A stretch of DNA of 64,000 nt from Microlunatus soli (GCF_900105385.1 NZ_LT629772.1:1-64000); one strand, 5' to 3'; shown: positions 54,401 through 63,248, numbered from the stretch's first letter. Numbers and translations are program-made. The notes: generated by a model not told the origin, from the sequence alone.

Positions 54401-55068
54401 GGGCATTCGGCTACGCCGGGCCGGTTGTGACTCAGGGTTACCCACGTAATGACATGTTGACCGGGCCCGATGCCCAACTGCGCCGCAAACAGGTTCGCTT
54501 GAACCTGGGACTCACCGACGAGAACTCGGTAGTGCTGTATGCACCGACGTGGCGGGACAACGTGTCGGTCAGCACCGGCTACGCGCTCGTATCGCACCTG
54601 GACTTCGCGAAGATGCGCAAGGCGATCGGTCAGCAGACCAGCATCCTGCTCCGTGGCCATGCCAACACGGCTCATCAAGCAAGCGCGGCCCCGGAGGGCG
54701 TCACGGACGTGACCCGTTACCCGGACATCAATGATCTTCTGTTGGCATCCGATGTCCTGATCACCGACTATTCCTCGGTGATGTTCGACTATGCGGTTAC
54801 CGGCAAACCCATGCTCTTCCTGACACCCGACATCGACGAGTACCGTAATGTCACGCGCGGGTTCTATCTGGATTTCGAGAAGATCGCTCCCGGACCCCTA
54901 TGCCGGACCAATGACGATCTGATTGCAGCGCTACGAGACCTGCCGGGAACGACCGAGGCCTTCCGGGAGCGCTATCGACGGTTCGCCGCCGACTTCACAG
55001 CTCGAGACGATGGCAACGCGACCCGCCGAGTTGTCGACACCATCTGGGGGCCGGCTGTTTCCGGCTGA
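51433..55068 (+). CDS. Bifunctional GT2 glycosyltransferase / CDP-glycerol transferase (TagF-like)
   Basis: The 1211-aa protein has a GT-A family 2 domain at about residues 54-290 (VSIVIPIYNVEEYLDEC, VVDDGSPDGSYEIA, FADSDDTLPQDAI with the DxD). A beta-rich middle of about 450 residues follows. The C-terminal GT-B glyphos_transf domain covers residues about 850-1205, with TWHGTPLKKIGND (His943), VVLYAPTWRDN, LLRGHAN and LITDYSSVMFDYA. It is a single-chain polymerase that could add a sugar and then polyol-phosphate. The start codon is uncertain (GTG with no clear SD). The sulfotransferase gene follows. Confidence 0.92.
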   Translation: MTRSITARASRSPGQLLPSVRRHLAGKYREHVHPALRATLRRARARRSEQQSALVSIVIPIYNVEEYLDECLTSVIEQTYRNLEIIVVDDGSPDGSYEIAKSYTRWDPRIRIIRQPNRGLGAARNTGIADAHGRYLCFADSDDTLPQDAIARMVESLGRTGSDFAVGAPIRMADGRTWSSGWVKDVHAVDRPRLTLDEFPEILKDVFAWNKLFRADFFHRVVGAFPEDIRYEDQEATAKAYVAGTFDVLAAPVYYWRLRGDGTSITQQKSDPADLHDRLIVKNQVSEVISNGASKQTHDVWLAKAIGFDLRSYFEQIPRTDEAFFQQLRDGVRALNSRMTPDIWRLVPIIDRIPARAVLAGNRDDAITAVTQREEYGWFVPGDLRDGAAYLGRRYLEEMQLERDDALLRLADADVKVMAKATSVWWHDHFLRVEGHAYLSNLAYDPDVMTTRMELVSENEIRVPLKVRNRRDERLDLETKDSWNSHAESGFAVDIDPTELPIGATDPWRVEITVTAGKISRTAVLRDCDIRGIGGTRPVAPAHGNVRWMAGFEDDNFFSLRHTTELESPVSELTVGSRGVTITVADAEARSLRLTCRSLRRTVEIAGSPVKVDGKKSGHVRFTVSLPELVDGDKLSVEHVWSIRAHGGQREPRRLTYPGNADQLHQASPEHRQLRATMTRAGTLRIAQNRWWAVADDVSVEDETVTVTGRIGAPGASGLQARMVGDSQIIAADKIKLDGSAESFAVRFPFNLDGRIPSTRHGFSVRLSVWLDGRRQERWLKVSDGLQHRFPADADSRRFGVTMTRTKKAAGLWLRFRPRYATPERGRLAQRRLHEHYRLPSSAGGGLTTELRDAVLFESFNGRNVGDSVLAIYHELLSRNSTMKFFWSVSDLTTPVPEGATPLLVHTQEWMDVLHNARYLVNNSNFPFYYRKRPGQTYIQTWHGTPLKKIGNDVPGANLSLSYRQLMRREPHYWDSLLAQNDFAATTLPRAFGYAGPVVTQGYPRNDMLTGPDAQLRRKQVRLNLGLTDENSVVLYAPTWRDNVSVSTGYALVSHLDFAKMRKAIGQQTSILLRGHANTAHQASAAPEGVTDVTRYPDINDLLLASDVLITDYSSVMFDYAVTGKPMLFLTPDIDEYRNVTRGFYLDFEKIAPGPLCRTNDDLIAALRDLPGTTEAFRERYRRFAADFTARDDGNATRRVVDTIWGPAVSG

Positions 55069-55234
55069 GACAGCCCGCACGCGGGCGCTCGGTAGGGCTC
55101 TACTCACGGCGGCGGCCGCCGCAAGCTCTGCGACGTACAGATTCGAGTCCCTTCCGTCACGGAACAATGCACCCGCTATCGTTTTGGCGCAAAGGGCTCT
55201 GATGGCAGAGCCCCGGTCTCGTTGAGGAGTGTCA

Positions 55235-56098
55235 TTGCCCGGCCCCGAGCGTCGACTCTCGTCCGCCCTCCGCCAGCTCGCTGTGAAAGGGCGTCCCGGA
55301 GCTCGGCGGTACCCCGAACAGCAAGTCGTCGATGCCTCGGCTGCGGAGCACGACTCGGGGGCGCACCGATTGGAGACGGCCCTGTCGCTAGCTCAAACGC
55401 TGGTCAACGAGCTGCAGCACCAGCGCGCCGAGACGCCGTCGCCGGCAAGCGAGCACGATCTCGGCTACCTGTTCGTCGTCGCGTACGGGCGGTCTGGCTC
55501 GACCCTGCTGCAGGGCATCCTGAACTCGATTCCCGGCTATGACATCCACGGAGAGAACAGAGATGCCCTGCACCATCTCTATCTGTTCCACTCGACCCTG
55601 GACGCTCAACGCCAACGGAACACCAGGGACTACGAGCTCACCCCTACCAGTTCGTGGTACGGCATCGATCGATACGACCATGCTCGCGCGATGGACGACC
55701 TCCGAGCCACTGTCATCGACAGGATGCTGCGTCCCGCCCCCCATACCAGGGTCGTCGGTTTCAAGGAGATCCGGTGGTGGCACAAGGACTGGGAGTCCTA
55801 CCTCGACTTCCTCCTCAACTTGTTTCCCGGTGCTCGATTCGTCTTCAACACGCGATCCCACGAGGCCGTGGCTCGCAGCAAGTGGTGGGGTTCATCCCCC
55901 GACCCGCGGGCCGAACTCAAGCGGTACGAGTCGCGAATGGACGACATGGCAGCGCACCTGGGCGAGGCAGCCTATCGAGTTCACTATGACAGCTATGTCG
56001 CCGATCCCACGGTGTTGACAGGACTCTACGATTGGCTGGGCGAGTCGTTCGACCATGAGTCGATCAGCGCCGTCATGGCGCGGAAGCACTCCTATTGA
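55235..56098 (+). CDS. Sulfotransferase-family protein
   Basis: The P-loop-like PAPS-binding motif FVVAYGRSGSTLLQGIL and the 3'-phosphate motif FVFNTRSHEAVARSKWW define the family. GFKEIRWWHKDWESYL also fits sulfotransferase folds. The N-terminal about 70 residues form a predicted coil. TTG 55235 is favoured by GAGGAG at 55224-55229; GTG 55229 is an alternative. It would transfer sulfate from PAPS onto a carbohydrate. Placed directly after the GT2-TagF gene, it suggests a sulfated surface polymer. Confidence 0.9.
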   Translation: MPGPERRLSSALRQLAVKGRPGARRYPEQQVVDASAAEHDSGAHRLETALSLAQTLVNELQHQRAETPSPASEHDLGYLFVVAYGRSGSTLLQGILNSIPGYDIHGENRDALHHLYLFHSTLDAQRQRNTRDYELTPTSSWYGIDRYDHARAMDDLRATVIDRMLRPAPHTRVVGFKEIRWWHKDWESYLDFLLNLFPGARFVFNTRSHEAVARSKWWGSSPDPRAELKRYESRMDDMAAHLGEAAYRVHYDSYVADPTVLTGLYDWLGESFDHESISAVMARKHSY

Positions 56099-56115
56099 GT
56101 CCACGTCGCGGCATG

Positions 56116-58221
56116 TCACCGTTGCTCACTGCGAGCCGGGGATTCTCCGGCGCCGCGGATGACAGCTGCCAAGTACGAGTCGGACGAGATGAACCCGTCC
56201 CGATGCTGCCGGTTCAGCTTGTGGGTCAGCTTGTGAATGAACGATGACCTCAGAACCCGATCCAGCTCGTTGCTGTCGAGCGGCTCGTACATCATGACCT
56301 GCAGCGCATGCGGTGGCCGCGATCCCAGCCGGATCCCGCCGTCCCACTCCTCGGCGAATCCGGGCTCAAGACGATAGAGCATCTCGAACAGATGATGAAT
56401 CAGGTAGTAGTCGATCAGATCCTGCCGATGCTCGAACCAGGTCAGCAACGCTGCGCGCAACAGAGCAACGATGCGAGACCCCTGCCGGCTGACCATGAAC
56501 CAGCTGGAGATCCGCGACTCGACATAGTTGAACGCGAAGAAGCCGGAGCCGGCCAACTCGGTCACGGACTCCGTCAGTGGCGCGGTGGTGAGACAGGTTG
56601 CATCGACCCAGATCCCGCCGTACCGGGCCAGCAGCTCGACCCGCAGCGCGTCGGAGAAGAGCGCACGCTGACCCACTGACCCCCTCATCAGGGAATCGGG
56701 GAAGTCGGCGTAGTAGGGCAATGTCGCATCGTCGATGAAATGCAGCTGATCGGGCGGGTTGTGGCGTTCGAGGGCTCGTCTGCACGCCCGGACAACTGGC
56801 GGAGCATCGTGGTAGCCCTGCCCCCAGTAGGTGAAGATCGGGAATTCGCCGAGCCCTCCGGCACCGGATCGTGCGGTGTGATCGGCACGCAACCGGATCT
56901 CAGACAGGTGCTCGGCGAGGAATTCGCCGACCTCCCGTCGGGGGGCGAACCGATTCACATCGATCTCCGCCGCGCGTCGGACATCGAACGGCGCGCCGGC
57001 CTCGGCCGCCGCCGTCGATCGAACCAGCTTGCCGATCTCCGCCCGTTGACCGGTTCGTTCCAGCGCGAACGCCAGTCGATAGCGGGTCGTGGAACCGGCG
57101 TCACCGTCAACCGCCTCCCGCAGCGGGTCGACCGCCGCCGCCCACGCACCCTGATCGGACAGGCGACCGCCGACGAGCTCGGCCAGAATCGGCGAATGCG
57201 GCTTGGTCAGGAGGCGAACAAGCTGATTGTTCGTCTTGCTGATGATCTTGCTCGCGGGTGATCGGACGTCCGCTTCGCGCCGCGTCGCGATCATCCGTTC
57301 AGCCTCACTGATCAACAACGTCGCTGCCGCGGACAGGTCCGCGTACTCACCGGCTCGCACCTGATCCAGATACTGCCCCAGGACCATCGCCTCATCAACG
57401 GCCAGATGGGTCGCCCGAGCGACGATCTGTGCAAAGATCTCGGCAATCACTGCGCGGTCTGGGGTGGCCCAACTGTCACTCCCGGGCCAGGACTTGGACG
57501 GTTCGATCATCGTCCGAACGGACTCCGAGGCGCCGGGCTCGCCGGCCCATCGGTAGGAGTACCACCGGTCGTCCGATTCGTCACCATCGAAGTAATCGAT
57601 ATCGCCGACGGTCTGAGTCAACTGGAACCGATCCCAGCCGACGGCACCACCGTTCGCGGTCATGCCACAGATCAGCCGGATCCACGCCTCCGAGGCCTCC
57701 TCGGGCACCCGGAAGCGCACCATGATCCGATACCGACCGGGTTCATTCGGCGCCCGGTCGCTACTGGCCAACGCCCATTTAGTGGAGCCGTCGATGACAG
57801 CGCCCGCCGCAATGGACAGGCGGCTCTGGGCCAGTGGCCCGGTCAACGGATCGCTCAGCACGACATCCACCGAACAGGTGTAGAACTTCCCCGGCTGCAT
57901 CCGCAGACGTATGCCGCCGTGCCGCCCCCCGGGAGCGAGGTGCGTATCGGTATTGCGACCGACACCCTCGATCCACAGTGCCGTCGTGGCGTCCGATCTC
58001 GACGCTCGGCGGGCGTGAACGTGGACGTAAACGGCACCGGCCGCGTATGACTCGGCGTCGCCGGAGTTCACACCCAGAACCGTCGCACGGCCCAGACGAG
58101 GGCACGGGGCCAGGTTGCGGACCTGCGGGAGGACAGTGTTCTCGCCAATGGTCACCGTTGACCTCTCCTGCTTGCCCGGTCCAGGTGTCTTCGGCGACTG
58201 ACGCCTCGCCGATCTGAACAT
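56116..58221 (-). CDS. Capsular polysaccharide synthesis glycosyltransferase with N-terminal beta-sandwich
   Basis: The 701-aa protein ends with a Caps_synth/GT32-like domain (about residues 440-690): FPIFTYWGQGYHDAPPVVRA, LHFIDDATLPYYADFP, FSDALRVELLARYGGIWVDA with the DxA/DxD-like site, and SWFMVSRQGSRIV. Residues about 30-220 look like a jelly-roll carbohydrate-binding module (IRLRMQPGKFYTCSVDV, YRIMVRFRVPEEASEAW, WDRFQLTQTVGDIDYFDGD). A helical linker joins the two. The combination of binding module and capsule transferase is unusual for a cytoplasmic enzyme. Convergent with the sulfotransferase gene. Confidence 0.87.
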   Translation of the reverse strand: MFRSARRQSPKTPGPGKQERSTVTIGENTVLPQVRNLAPCPRLGRATVLGVNSGDAESYAAGAVYVHVHARRASRSDATTALWIEGVGRNTDTHLAPGGRHGGIRLRMQPGKFYTCSVDVVLSDPLTGPLAQSRLSIAAGAVIDGSTKWALASSDRAPNEPGRYRIMVRFRVPEEASEAWIRLICGMTANGGAVGWDRFQLTQTVGDIDYFDGDESDDRWYSYRWAGEPGASESVRTMIEPSKSWPGSDSWATPDRAVIAEIFAQIVARATHLAVDEAMVLGQYLDQVRAGEYADLSAAATLLISEAERMIATRREADVRSPASKIISKTNNQLVRLLTKPHSPILAELVGGRLSDQGAWAAAVDPLREAVDGDAGSTTRYRLAFALERTGQRAEIGKLVRSTAAAEAGAPFDVRRAAEIDVNRFAPRREVGEFLAEHLSEIRLRADHTARSGAGGLGEFPIFTYWGQGYHDAPPVVRACRRALERHNPPDQLHFIDDATLPYYADFPDSLMRGSVGQRALFSDALRVELLARYGGIWVDATCLTTAPLTESVTELAGSGFFAFNYVESRISSWFMVSRQGSRIVALLRAALLTWFEHRQDLIDYYLIHHLFEMLYRLEPGFAEEWDGGIRLGSRPPHALQVMMYEPLDSNELDRVLRSSFIHKLTHKLNRQHRDGFISSDSYLAAVIRGAGESPARSEQR

Positions 58222-58346
58222 CTCCCAAGGCCCCTTTCGCCGGCGCCCGATCGAATCGGCAACGTTACCTTAATGTTCGGGGCGCCACGTGAGAATCAGC
58301 GGCACGGCGTGCCGATCGACACGTCGGCCCGACGTCGCCGAGCTCT

Positions 58347-58352
58347 AGACTC
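58347..58352 (+). promoter_or_regulatory. Likely -10 of a leaderless transcript
   Basis: TAGACT lies 6 bases before ATG 58359, the spacing expected when transcription begins at the start codon. No SD precedes that ATG, which supports leaderless expression of the methyltransferase. Confidence 0.5.
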
Positions 58353-58358
58353 ACGCAG

Positions 58359-59171
58359 ATGCCGCGTCCACCATTCTGGCCGAAACGACCGTCCAAACCC
58401 TCGTCGGCACCGGCCTACGTGAACGCAAGCCGGGTGCAACTGCGGCGAGCCATGGAGCGGTTCGCCGCAGAAACACCTAGTGGTTCGAGGGTGTTGGATG
58501 CCGGCGCCGGGACCTCGCCCTACAGGCGCCTGTTCCGCCGGCACCATTACGAAGCTTCCGACTTCGCCCAATTGCCCAAGAAGTATGCGCCGTTGGACTA
58601 CGTCTGCGACATCACTGCCATACCAACCGAGGACGACCGGTTCGACCGCGTCATCTGCAATCAGGTCCTGGAGCACGTCCCAGAGCCCGCCCAGGCGATT
58701 CGAGAGTTGTATCGAGTGCTGAAGCCGGGCGGATTGATCTTCTGCTCCGCACCACTCTTCTACGCCGAGCATCAGCGTCCGTACGATTTCTATCGCTATA
58801 CCCAATTCGCCCTGCGACGACTCTTCACCGAGGCCGGCTTCGAGATCGCCTCGATCGAGCGTCTGGAGGGTGTCTTCGGCACCACCGCCTACCAGTTCCA
58901 ACAGATGTGGCTGTTCCTGCCCCGGACCGTCGACGACCTCAGGCAACTGAACGTGGGCGGTCGCATCGTCTACCTCGCCCCATTCGTGCTCGGTACTCGG
59001 TGGATGGCGGGCCATCTGCGGAAGCTGTACTCGGCCGCCGAGGTCCGCTGGAAGTACGTCGGGCACGGCATGCCGAAGAACTGGGTGGTGATCGCACGGA
59101 AGCCGAATCCGGTACTCGACGAACGCGCTACGATCCGTCGACGATCGGCCGACGAAAGCGGTCGATCCTGA
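58359..59171 (+). CDS. Class I SAM-dependent methyltransferase
   Basis: The 270-aa protein has motif I VLDAGAGTSPYRRLF, the acidic residue in EASDFAQ, DRFDRVICNQVLEHVP and LKPGGLIFCSAPLFY. The pattern fits Methyltransf_11/UbiE-like enzymes. The C-terminal region is extended and hydrophobic (VYLAPFVLGTRWMAGHL). Context suggests methylation of a sugar or lipid intermediate of the surface polymer; substrate unknown. Confidence 0.9.
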   Translation: MPRPPFWPKRPSKPSSAPAYVNASRVQLRRAMERFAAETPSGSRVLDAGAGTSPYRRLFRRHHYEASDFAQLPKKYAPLDYVCDITAIPTEDDRFDRVICNQVLEHVPEPAQAIRELYRVLKPGGLIFCSAPLFYAEHQRPYDFYRYTQFALRRLFTEAGFEIASIERLEGVFGTTAYQFQQMWLFLPRTVDDLRQLNVGGRIVYLAPFVLGTRWMAGHLRKLYSAAEVRWKYVGHGMPKNWVVIARKPNPVLDERATIRRRSADESGRS

Positions 59172-59222
59172 CCGGATAGGGTTTCGCCAGTCCTCGATGA
59201 CAACGATCGAGGAGCGGTCACC

Positions 59223-61871
59223 ATGATCACTCTGCGGAGGAGTTGCATGTTCCAACCCGTTCGACGTGCTGTGCGCCGGATCGTCCCCGACCCGATCGCC
59301 GTCTTTCTGCGGAACAACCTGCCTACCGTGACCGGGAGCGCCCAGGCACCCGCGTCGCAGGCCGCGGGCACGACCACCGAGACGCCCGTCGCGTCGCACC
59401 GTGCAACATCTGCCGAGCGGCCCCACCCGACGAAGCAGTCCAAGACCTTGCAGATTGCCGAACCGCTGCTGTCGGCGAGTCCCGCAGATGTCGCCGCCGC
59501 GATACGCCGCCTGTTGGAGGAAAAGCAACCATCGACAGCACTGGGTGTCGCCTCCGCGCTGCAAGGCACCCCGGCCGCTCTCGCCGCCGGGATCGTCGCA
59601 GGCGTCCGAGGGTTCGATGATCGTGCATGGGGATTACTCAAAGACCTTCCCGTCGAGATCTGGTCGGTCCTGGCACCCAGCGAGTACGTGCGGTCGGGGC
59701 TCGCGTGCGACCGGGACGCCACGGTGGCAAGCCTGTGGTCGTTGACCAAGACGCCGCCGCCGAAGATGCCGGCACGGGCCTGGCACGATCTCCTCGGCCC
59801 GGTCTACGCCTACGGCGAGTCGGAGTTGGCCAAAGCCATCTTCAAACGGCTGGACGGGGCTGTCGGCGACGGGTCCGGTGTCGACGGAAACGTCCGCTGG
59901 CCCCGGGACTGGTTCCGTGACTGGGTGGACAAGCCGGGTGACGCACCGACCATCCAGCAAGCGCAGGGCGTCACGTCGTCATTCGCAATTCTTGACTACC
60001 GGCACCCGGACCGCTTTCGGGCTTCGGCGAACATCGGCGACCACGTCCAATCGCTGGCCGCGCTGAGCCACGTTGTCCGCCACCAGGGTTTGCGCTTCGA
60101 CGGCGCCGACGACATGGTCGACCTCGCCAGCCGGCTGCAGTCCCGGGTCCGGCCGGAGGTCCGGCGGACCGATCGCACCGGGACCGTGCAGCTCCTCTTG
60201 GCCCAACGCGACGCATCCAACCATGACGCCTTTCCGGTCGATACCTGGGCCATCGGTTTCGGCTGGTACATGCACCCACAGTTCGGCATCAACTACGACT
60301 TCCCGTTTCACCCGAACCTTCGCCCGATCTTCGTGTCGTTCCACGTCAACAGCCGGCAGATGATCACGCCGGAGGCGATCGAGTACCTCAAGAAGTACGG
60401 CCCGGTCGGCTGCCGGGATTGGACAACGGTCGATCTGCTGCTCTCCGCCGGTGTGGACGCCTTCTTCTCCGGTTGTATGACCACCACGGTGAGCAACGTG
60501 TTCCCCGACACCGATGTCCGGCCGGCCGACGACGCCCCGACGGCGTACATCGACGTCCCCGCCGAGAAGGTCCCCGCGGGCGCGCTGACCGCGGGCCAGG
60601 CTCGTGACGCCGTCCGTCTGACACCGTTCGCGCAGAACGTCGATTTTGCCGTCGGCATGCTCGAGACCTACCGGCGCAAGTATGCCGACATCACGACCAG
60701 TCGACTTCACGTCTACCTCCCCAGCCGGAGTATCGGCGTCAAGGTCAATTTCACTCCCGAGAACATGTCGGATCCCCGCTTCGCGGGCCTGGCACCGATC
60801 GATGACGCTGCCTTCGACGCGATCAGAGACGGCATCAACGCCAAACTGGAGCCGGTGATCGGAGCCGCGCTGTCCGGCAGTTCGGTTGACGAGGTCTACG
60901 GCCTGTGGCGAGAGCTCACCGGTCCCGCTGTCAGTGCTGCGAAAGAACGCCTCGCCCAGCAGGTCGAGATCGCCGCCCCGACGTCGCGTCTTGCCAGCGT
61001 CGTGCCGCAAAGCGCACCGGCACTGCCCAACGGGCTCGACCCGAATGCAATCCATGTTGCGATCCGGGCCACCCGACACCACGTCCGCCTGCTCCGGGTG
61101 CTGCTCTCATCGATCGCCGAGCACACGTCGCGACCGGTCCATGCACGGATCATCACCCGCTCACCCGATCTGTTCAAGGTCGGCGAGCTGGAGCAGACGG
61201 CGCCGGGGGTTCGCGTTTCTGTCGTCGACAGCCGCGCCTACGCCGAGGATCTGGTCAAGCCCGATGGCGACGAACACTCCGCGGCCGAAGTGGACAAGTT
61301 CATCACTGCCGATCTGTTCCCGGGAGTACGCCGGTTGATCACGATGCCGGTCGGAACGATCGTCACCGGTGACCTGGCCGAGCTGGCCGACCTCGAGCTG
61401 GACGGTCAGCTGCTGGCTGCCCCGCGCCCTTACGGATCTCGGCACACCAGCGGGTACGCCGTTCTCCTGGGAGCCGCCCGTAGACTACGCGATCTGATCG
61501 ATCGCAGCGCCGAATTCCGTCGCCTCATGCATCAACGTCACGCCTTCGACTTCGAACGATTCGAGACCGACCTGCTTGTGATCGATGCGCAGCAGTGGCA
61601 AGAGCGCGGATCGCTGAGAAGTCTGTTGGGCTGGGCGGAAAACTTCGGTCTGACCTACCGGGAGGCATTGCACGCCCATCTGGGGGCCGAGACCGCTGTC
61701 ATCCCCGACCGCTGGCACGTCATCCCCAGTCAGGCCCCGGCGAGCGATATCGCTCTGGTTCATTGGGCCGAACGTCCCTGGCCGTGGGGCGAGGATCCGG
61801 CACCGCTACGTGATATCTGGCAGGCGGCTCAAGCCGTCACGAACGCTCGATCTCAACCACCGGTCGCGTAG
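59223..61871 (+). CDS. Fusion of polysaccharide pyruvyl transferase-like and GT8-like domains
   Basis: The 882-aa protein has SDs for both ATG 59223 and ATG 59247. Residues about 255-465 resemble polysaccharide pyruvyl transferases (FAILDYRHPDRF, ASANIGDHVQSLAALSHV, PIFVSFHVNSRQM, GPVGCRDWTTVDLLLSAGV, AFFSGCMTTTV). Residues about 610-860 resemble GT8 (IHVAIRATRHHVRLLRVLLS, TIVTGDLAELADLELDGQLL, FETDLLVIDAQQW). At the usual DxD site it reads TMPVG (residues 707-711), so the metal-binding pair is lost. It may add ketal pyruvate to a polymer sugar. Confidence 0.82.
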   Translation: MITLRRSCMFQPVRRAVRRIVPDPIAVFLRNNLPTVTGSAQAPASQAAGTTTETPVASHRATSAERPHPTKQSKTLQIAEPLLSASPADVAAAIRRLLEEKQPSTALGVASALQGTPAALAAGIVAGVRGFDDRAWGLLKDLPVEIWSVLAPSEYVRSGLACDRDATVASLWSLTKTPPPKMPARAWHDLLGPVYAYGESELAKAIFKRLDGAVGDGSGVDGNVRWPRDWFRDWVDKPGDAPTIQQAQGVTSSFAILDYRHPDRFRASANIGDHVQSLAALSHVVRHQGLRFDGADDMVDLASRLQSRVRPEVRRTDRTGTVQLLLAQRDASNHDAFPVDTWAIGFGWYMHPQFGINYDFPFHPNLRPIFVSFHVNSRQMITPEAIEYLKKYGPVGCRDWTTVDLLLSAGVDAFFSGCMTTTVSNVFPDTDVRPADDAPTAYIDVPAEKVPAGALTAGQARDAVRLTPFAQNVDFAVGMLETYRRKYADITTSRLHVYLPSRSIGVKVNFTPENMSDPRFAGLAPIDDAAFDAIRDGINAKLEPVIGAALSGSSVDEVYGLWRELTGPAVSAAKERLAQQVEIAAPTSRLASVVPQSAPALPNGLDPNAIHVAIRATRHHVRLLRVLLSSIAEHTSRPVHARIITRSPDLFKVGELEQTAPGVRVSVVDSRAYAEDLVKPDGDEHSAAEVDKFITADLFPGVRRLITMPVGTIVTGDLAELADLELDGQLLAAPRPYGSRHTSGYAVLLGAARRLRDLIDRSAEFRRLMHQRHAFDFERFETDLLVIDAQQWQERGSLRSLLGWAENFGLTYREALHAHLGAETAVIPDRWHVIPSQAPASDIALVHWAERPWPWGEDPAPLRDIWQAAQAVTNARSQPPVA

Positions 61872-61879
61872 CCCACGGA

Positions 61880-61914
61880 TGAGGGCCCGCTCAGCAACGA
61901 CGAGTGGGCCCTCA
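61880..61914. terminator. Bidirectional terminator hairpin
   Basis: TGAGGGCCCGCTC (61880-61892) and GAGTGGGCCCTCA (61902-61914) form a 13-bp stem with one mismatch and a 9-base loop. It lies between the convergent pyruvyltransferase-GT8 and TylF-type genes. Confidence 0.75.
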
Positions 61915-61953
61915 AATCTCTGGCAACCGTCGATCAGGACGGTGCGCCACCCG

Positions 61954-62922
61954 TCACAACCTCACGACGTGGACCTTCTTACGCCGCTCAAGCAAGTAGC
62001 CCGGCCGGTTTGCGAAGTATTCGTCGACGGCCTTGCGGCAACCGGACCAGTGGAAGTAGTCGTCGAGCACCAGCCGGCCCCCGGTGACGAGGTGGGGTGC
62101 GATCCGCTCCAGGCAGACGATTGTCGACTCGTACCAGTCGCCGTCCAGGTGCGCGAACGCCACCGGCTCGTCGATCTGAATCGTGTCTTCGAACAAGCCT
62201 TTCACCAGGTCGATGTGGTGCTCAGCTGTCGGCACGCCGTGTCGGGCAAACGCCTCGGTGACCTCACCGAAGAGATCGTCGCGGTATCCGTAATACGTCT
62301 CTCCGGCGATGCCGGAGGCGCCGCCCTCAGCGATCTCCCGGTAACGCTTGTGCACGTCCTTCCCGTCGGACTCCGAAGGTTCCGGGATCTGACCGAACAC
62401 GTCGTAGACCTTCATCGGCCGCTCTTTGTCCTTCGCCGCCGCCATCACGATCGCCGAGCCTCCGCGCGCCGCTCCGGCTTCGATGATCAAACCCTCGCGG
62501 CCGGACAGATCCGCGTCGAGAGCCTGACGAGCAAGCACTGTCAGCTCCGGCACACCGAGGTAGGTGAGATGTTCCCCGCGGGTATCGTCGATGATCTTCC
62601 GCACGTGATCTGGTACGTCGAGCCCCGGCAACGGATCGAAGAGGGACAATCGAGTGGCGCGCAGTTCTGCCTTCCATTTGTTGACGGTCCGTCGCTCTCG
62701 ATCAGCAAGAGCCCGCAGCCGCCCGACCTCGGCCTGGGCAGCGGTCAGCTCCTCGCGCAGCTTGTTGTCGGCACGCAACCGTTCGACCTCTGCGTTGGCG
62801 TGCGCCAGCTCGAACTCCAATTCGCGCGTTCGCTGGCCGATGACGCGATCGAGGGTCTGTCTTCCGCGCCTCAGGACATCGGCTCCACGGCTACGGGCGG
62901 CTCGGGGCTGCTCTTCAGTCAT
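61954..62922 (-). CDS. TylF/MycF-family sugar O-methyltransferase with N-terminal coiled coil
   Basis: The 322-aa protein has residues about 25-95 forming a coiled coil (RELEFELAHANAEVERLRAD) before a TylF-like domain. Motif I is LIIEAGAARGGSAIVMAA; metal/substrate residues lie in AFAHLDGDWYESTIVCLERI and RLVLDDYFHWSGCRKAVDEY (acidic Asp pair). Relatives O-methylate deoxysugars of macrolides or surface glycans using Mg2+ and SAM. The coiled coil may dock it to the polymer assembly complex. Confidence 0.9.
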   Translation of the reverse strand: MTEEQPRAARSRGADVLRRGRQTLDRVIGQRTRELEFELAHANAEVERLRADNKLREELTAAQAEVGRLRALADRERRTVNKWKAELRATRLSLFDPLPGLDVPDHVRKIIDDTRGEHLTYLGVPELTVLARQALDADLSGREGLIIEAGAARGGSAIVMAAAKDKERPMKVYDVFGQIPEPSESDGKDVHKRYREIAEGGASGIAGETYYGYRDDLFGEVTEAFARHGVPTAEHHIDLVKGLFEDTIQIDEPVAFAHLDGDWYESTIVCLERIAPHLVTGGRLVLDDYFHWSGCRKAVDEYFANRPGYLLERRKKVHVVRL

Positions 62923-63248
62923 GCGTTCTCGGGCTCCTCACTGGTCGGCATCACGCTGGCTCGAGAGTCGGTGCCACGAGCAGGAATGCTTGCATCTGGT
63001 CGGCAGCACACCCCGAGTTGTGCGATGTCACGCTACCGGTGCCGGTGCCCGCCGAAGCGGAACCTACCGTGGTATCCCGAATTTCACTCGCCGTGTCCCC
63101 CGTCACGGCACGTTAAGGTTTCCAACATCTCGTGTTGGTGAATCGGCAACCTGAGAGGCTTCCCAGTCACGCCCCCGGCAGACGGCCCGAAGTACGTAGC
63201 CGTCCGACTTCAACGCAGTACGCTGATTCAGCCGACAAGGGGGAACCG
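62923..63248. other. Divergent intergenic region before the last GT2 gene
   Basis: 326 bp without a credible gene. It has a perfect small dyad CCAACA-TCTCG-TGTTGG at 63122-63138, near the AT-richer TTAAGG patch (63113-63118), possibly an operator or promoter. The SD of the downstream GT2 gene (GGGGGAA) is at its right end. Confidence 0.5.

Noticed and set aside
55073-55090. Terminator after the GT2-TagF gene (GCCCGC-AC-GCGGGC)
   Set aside because: The 2-base loop and lack of a T tract make a real hairpin terminator unlikely; it may be chance GC symmetry.
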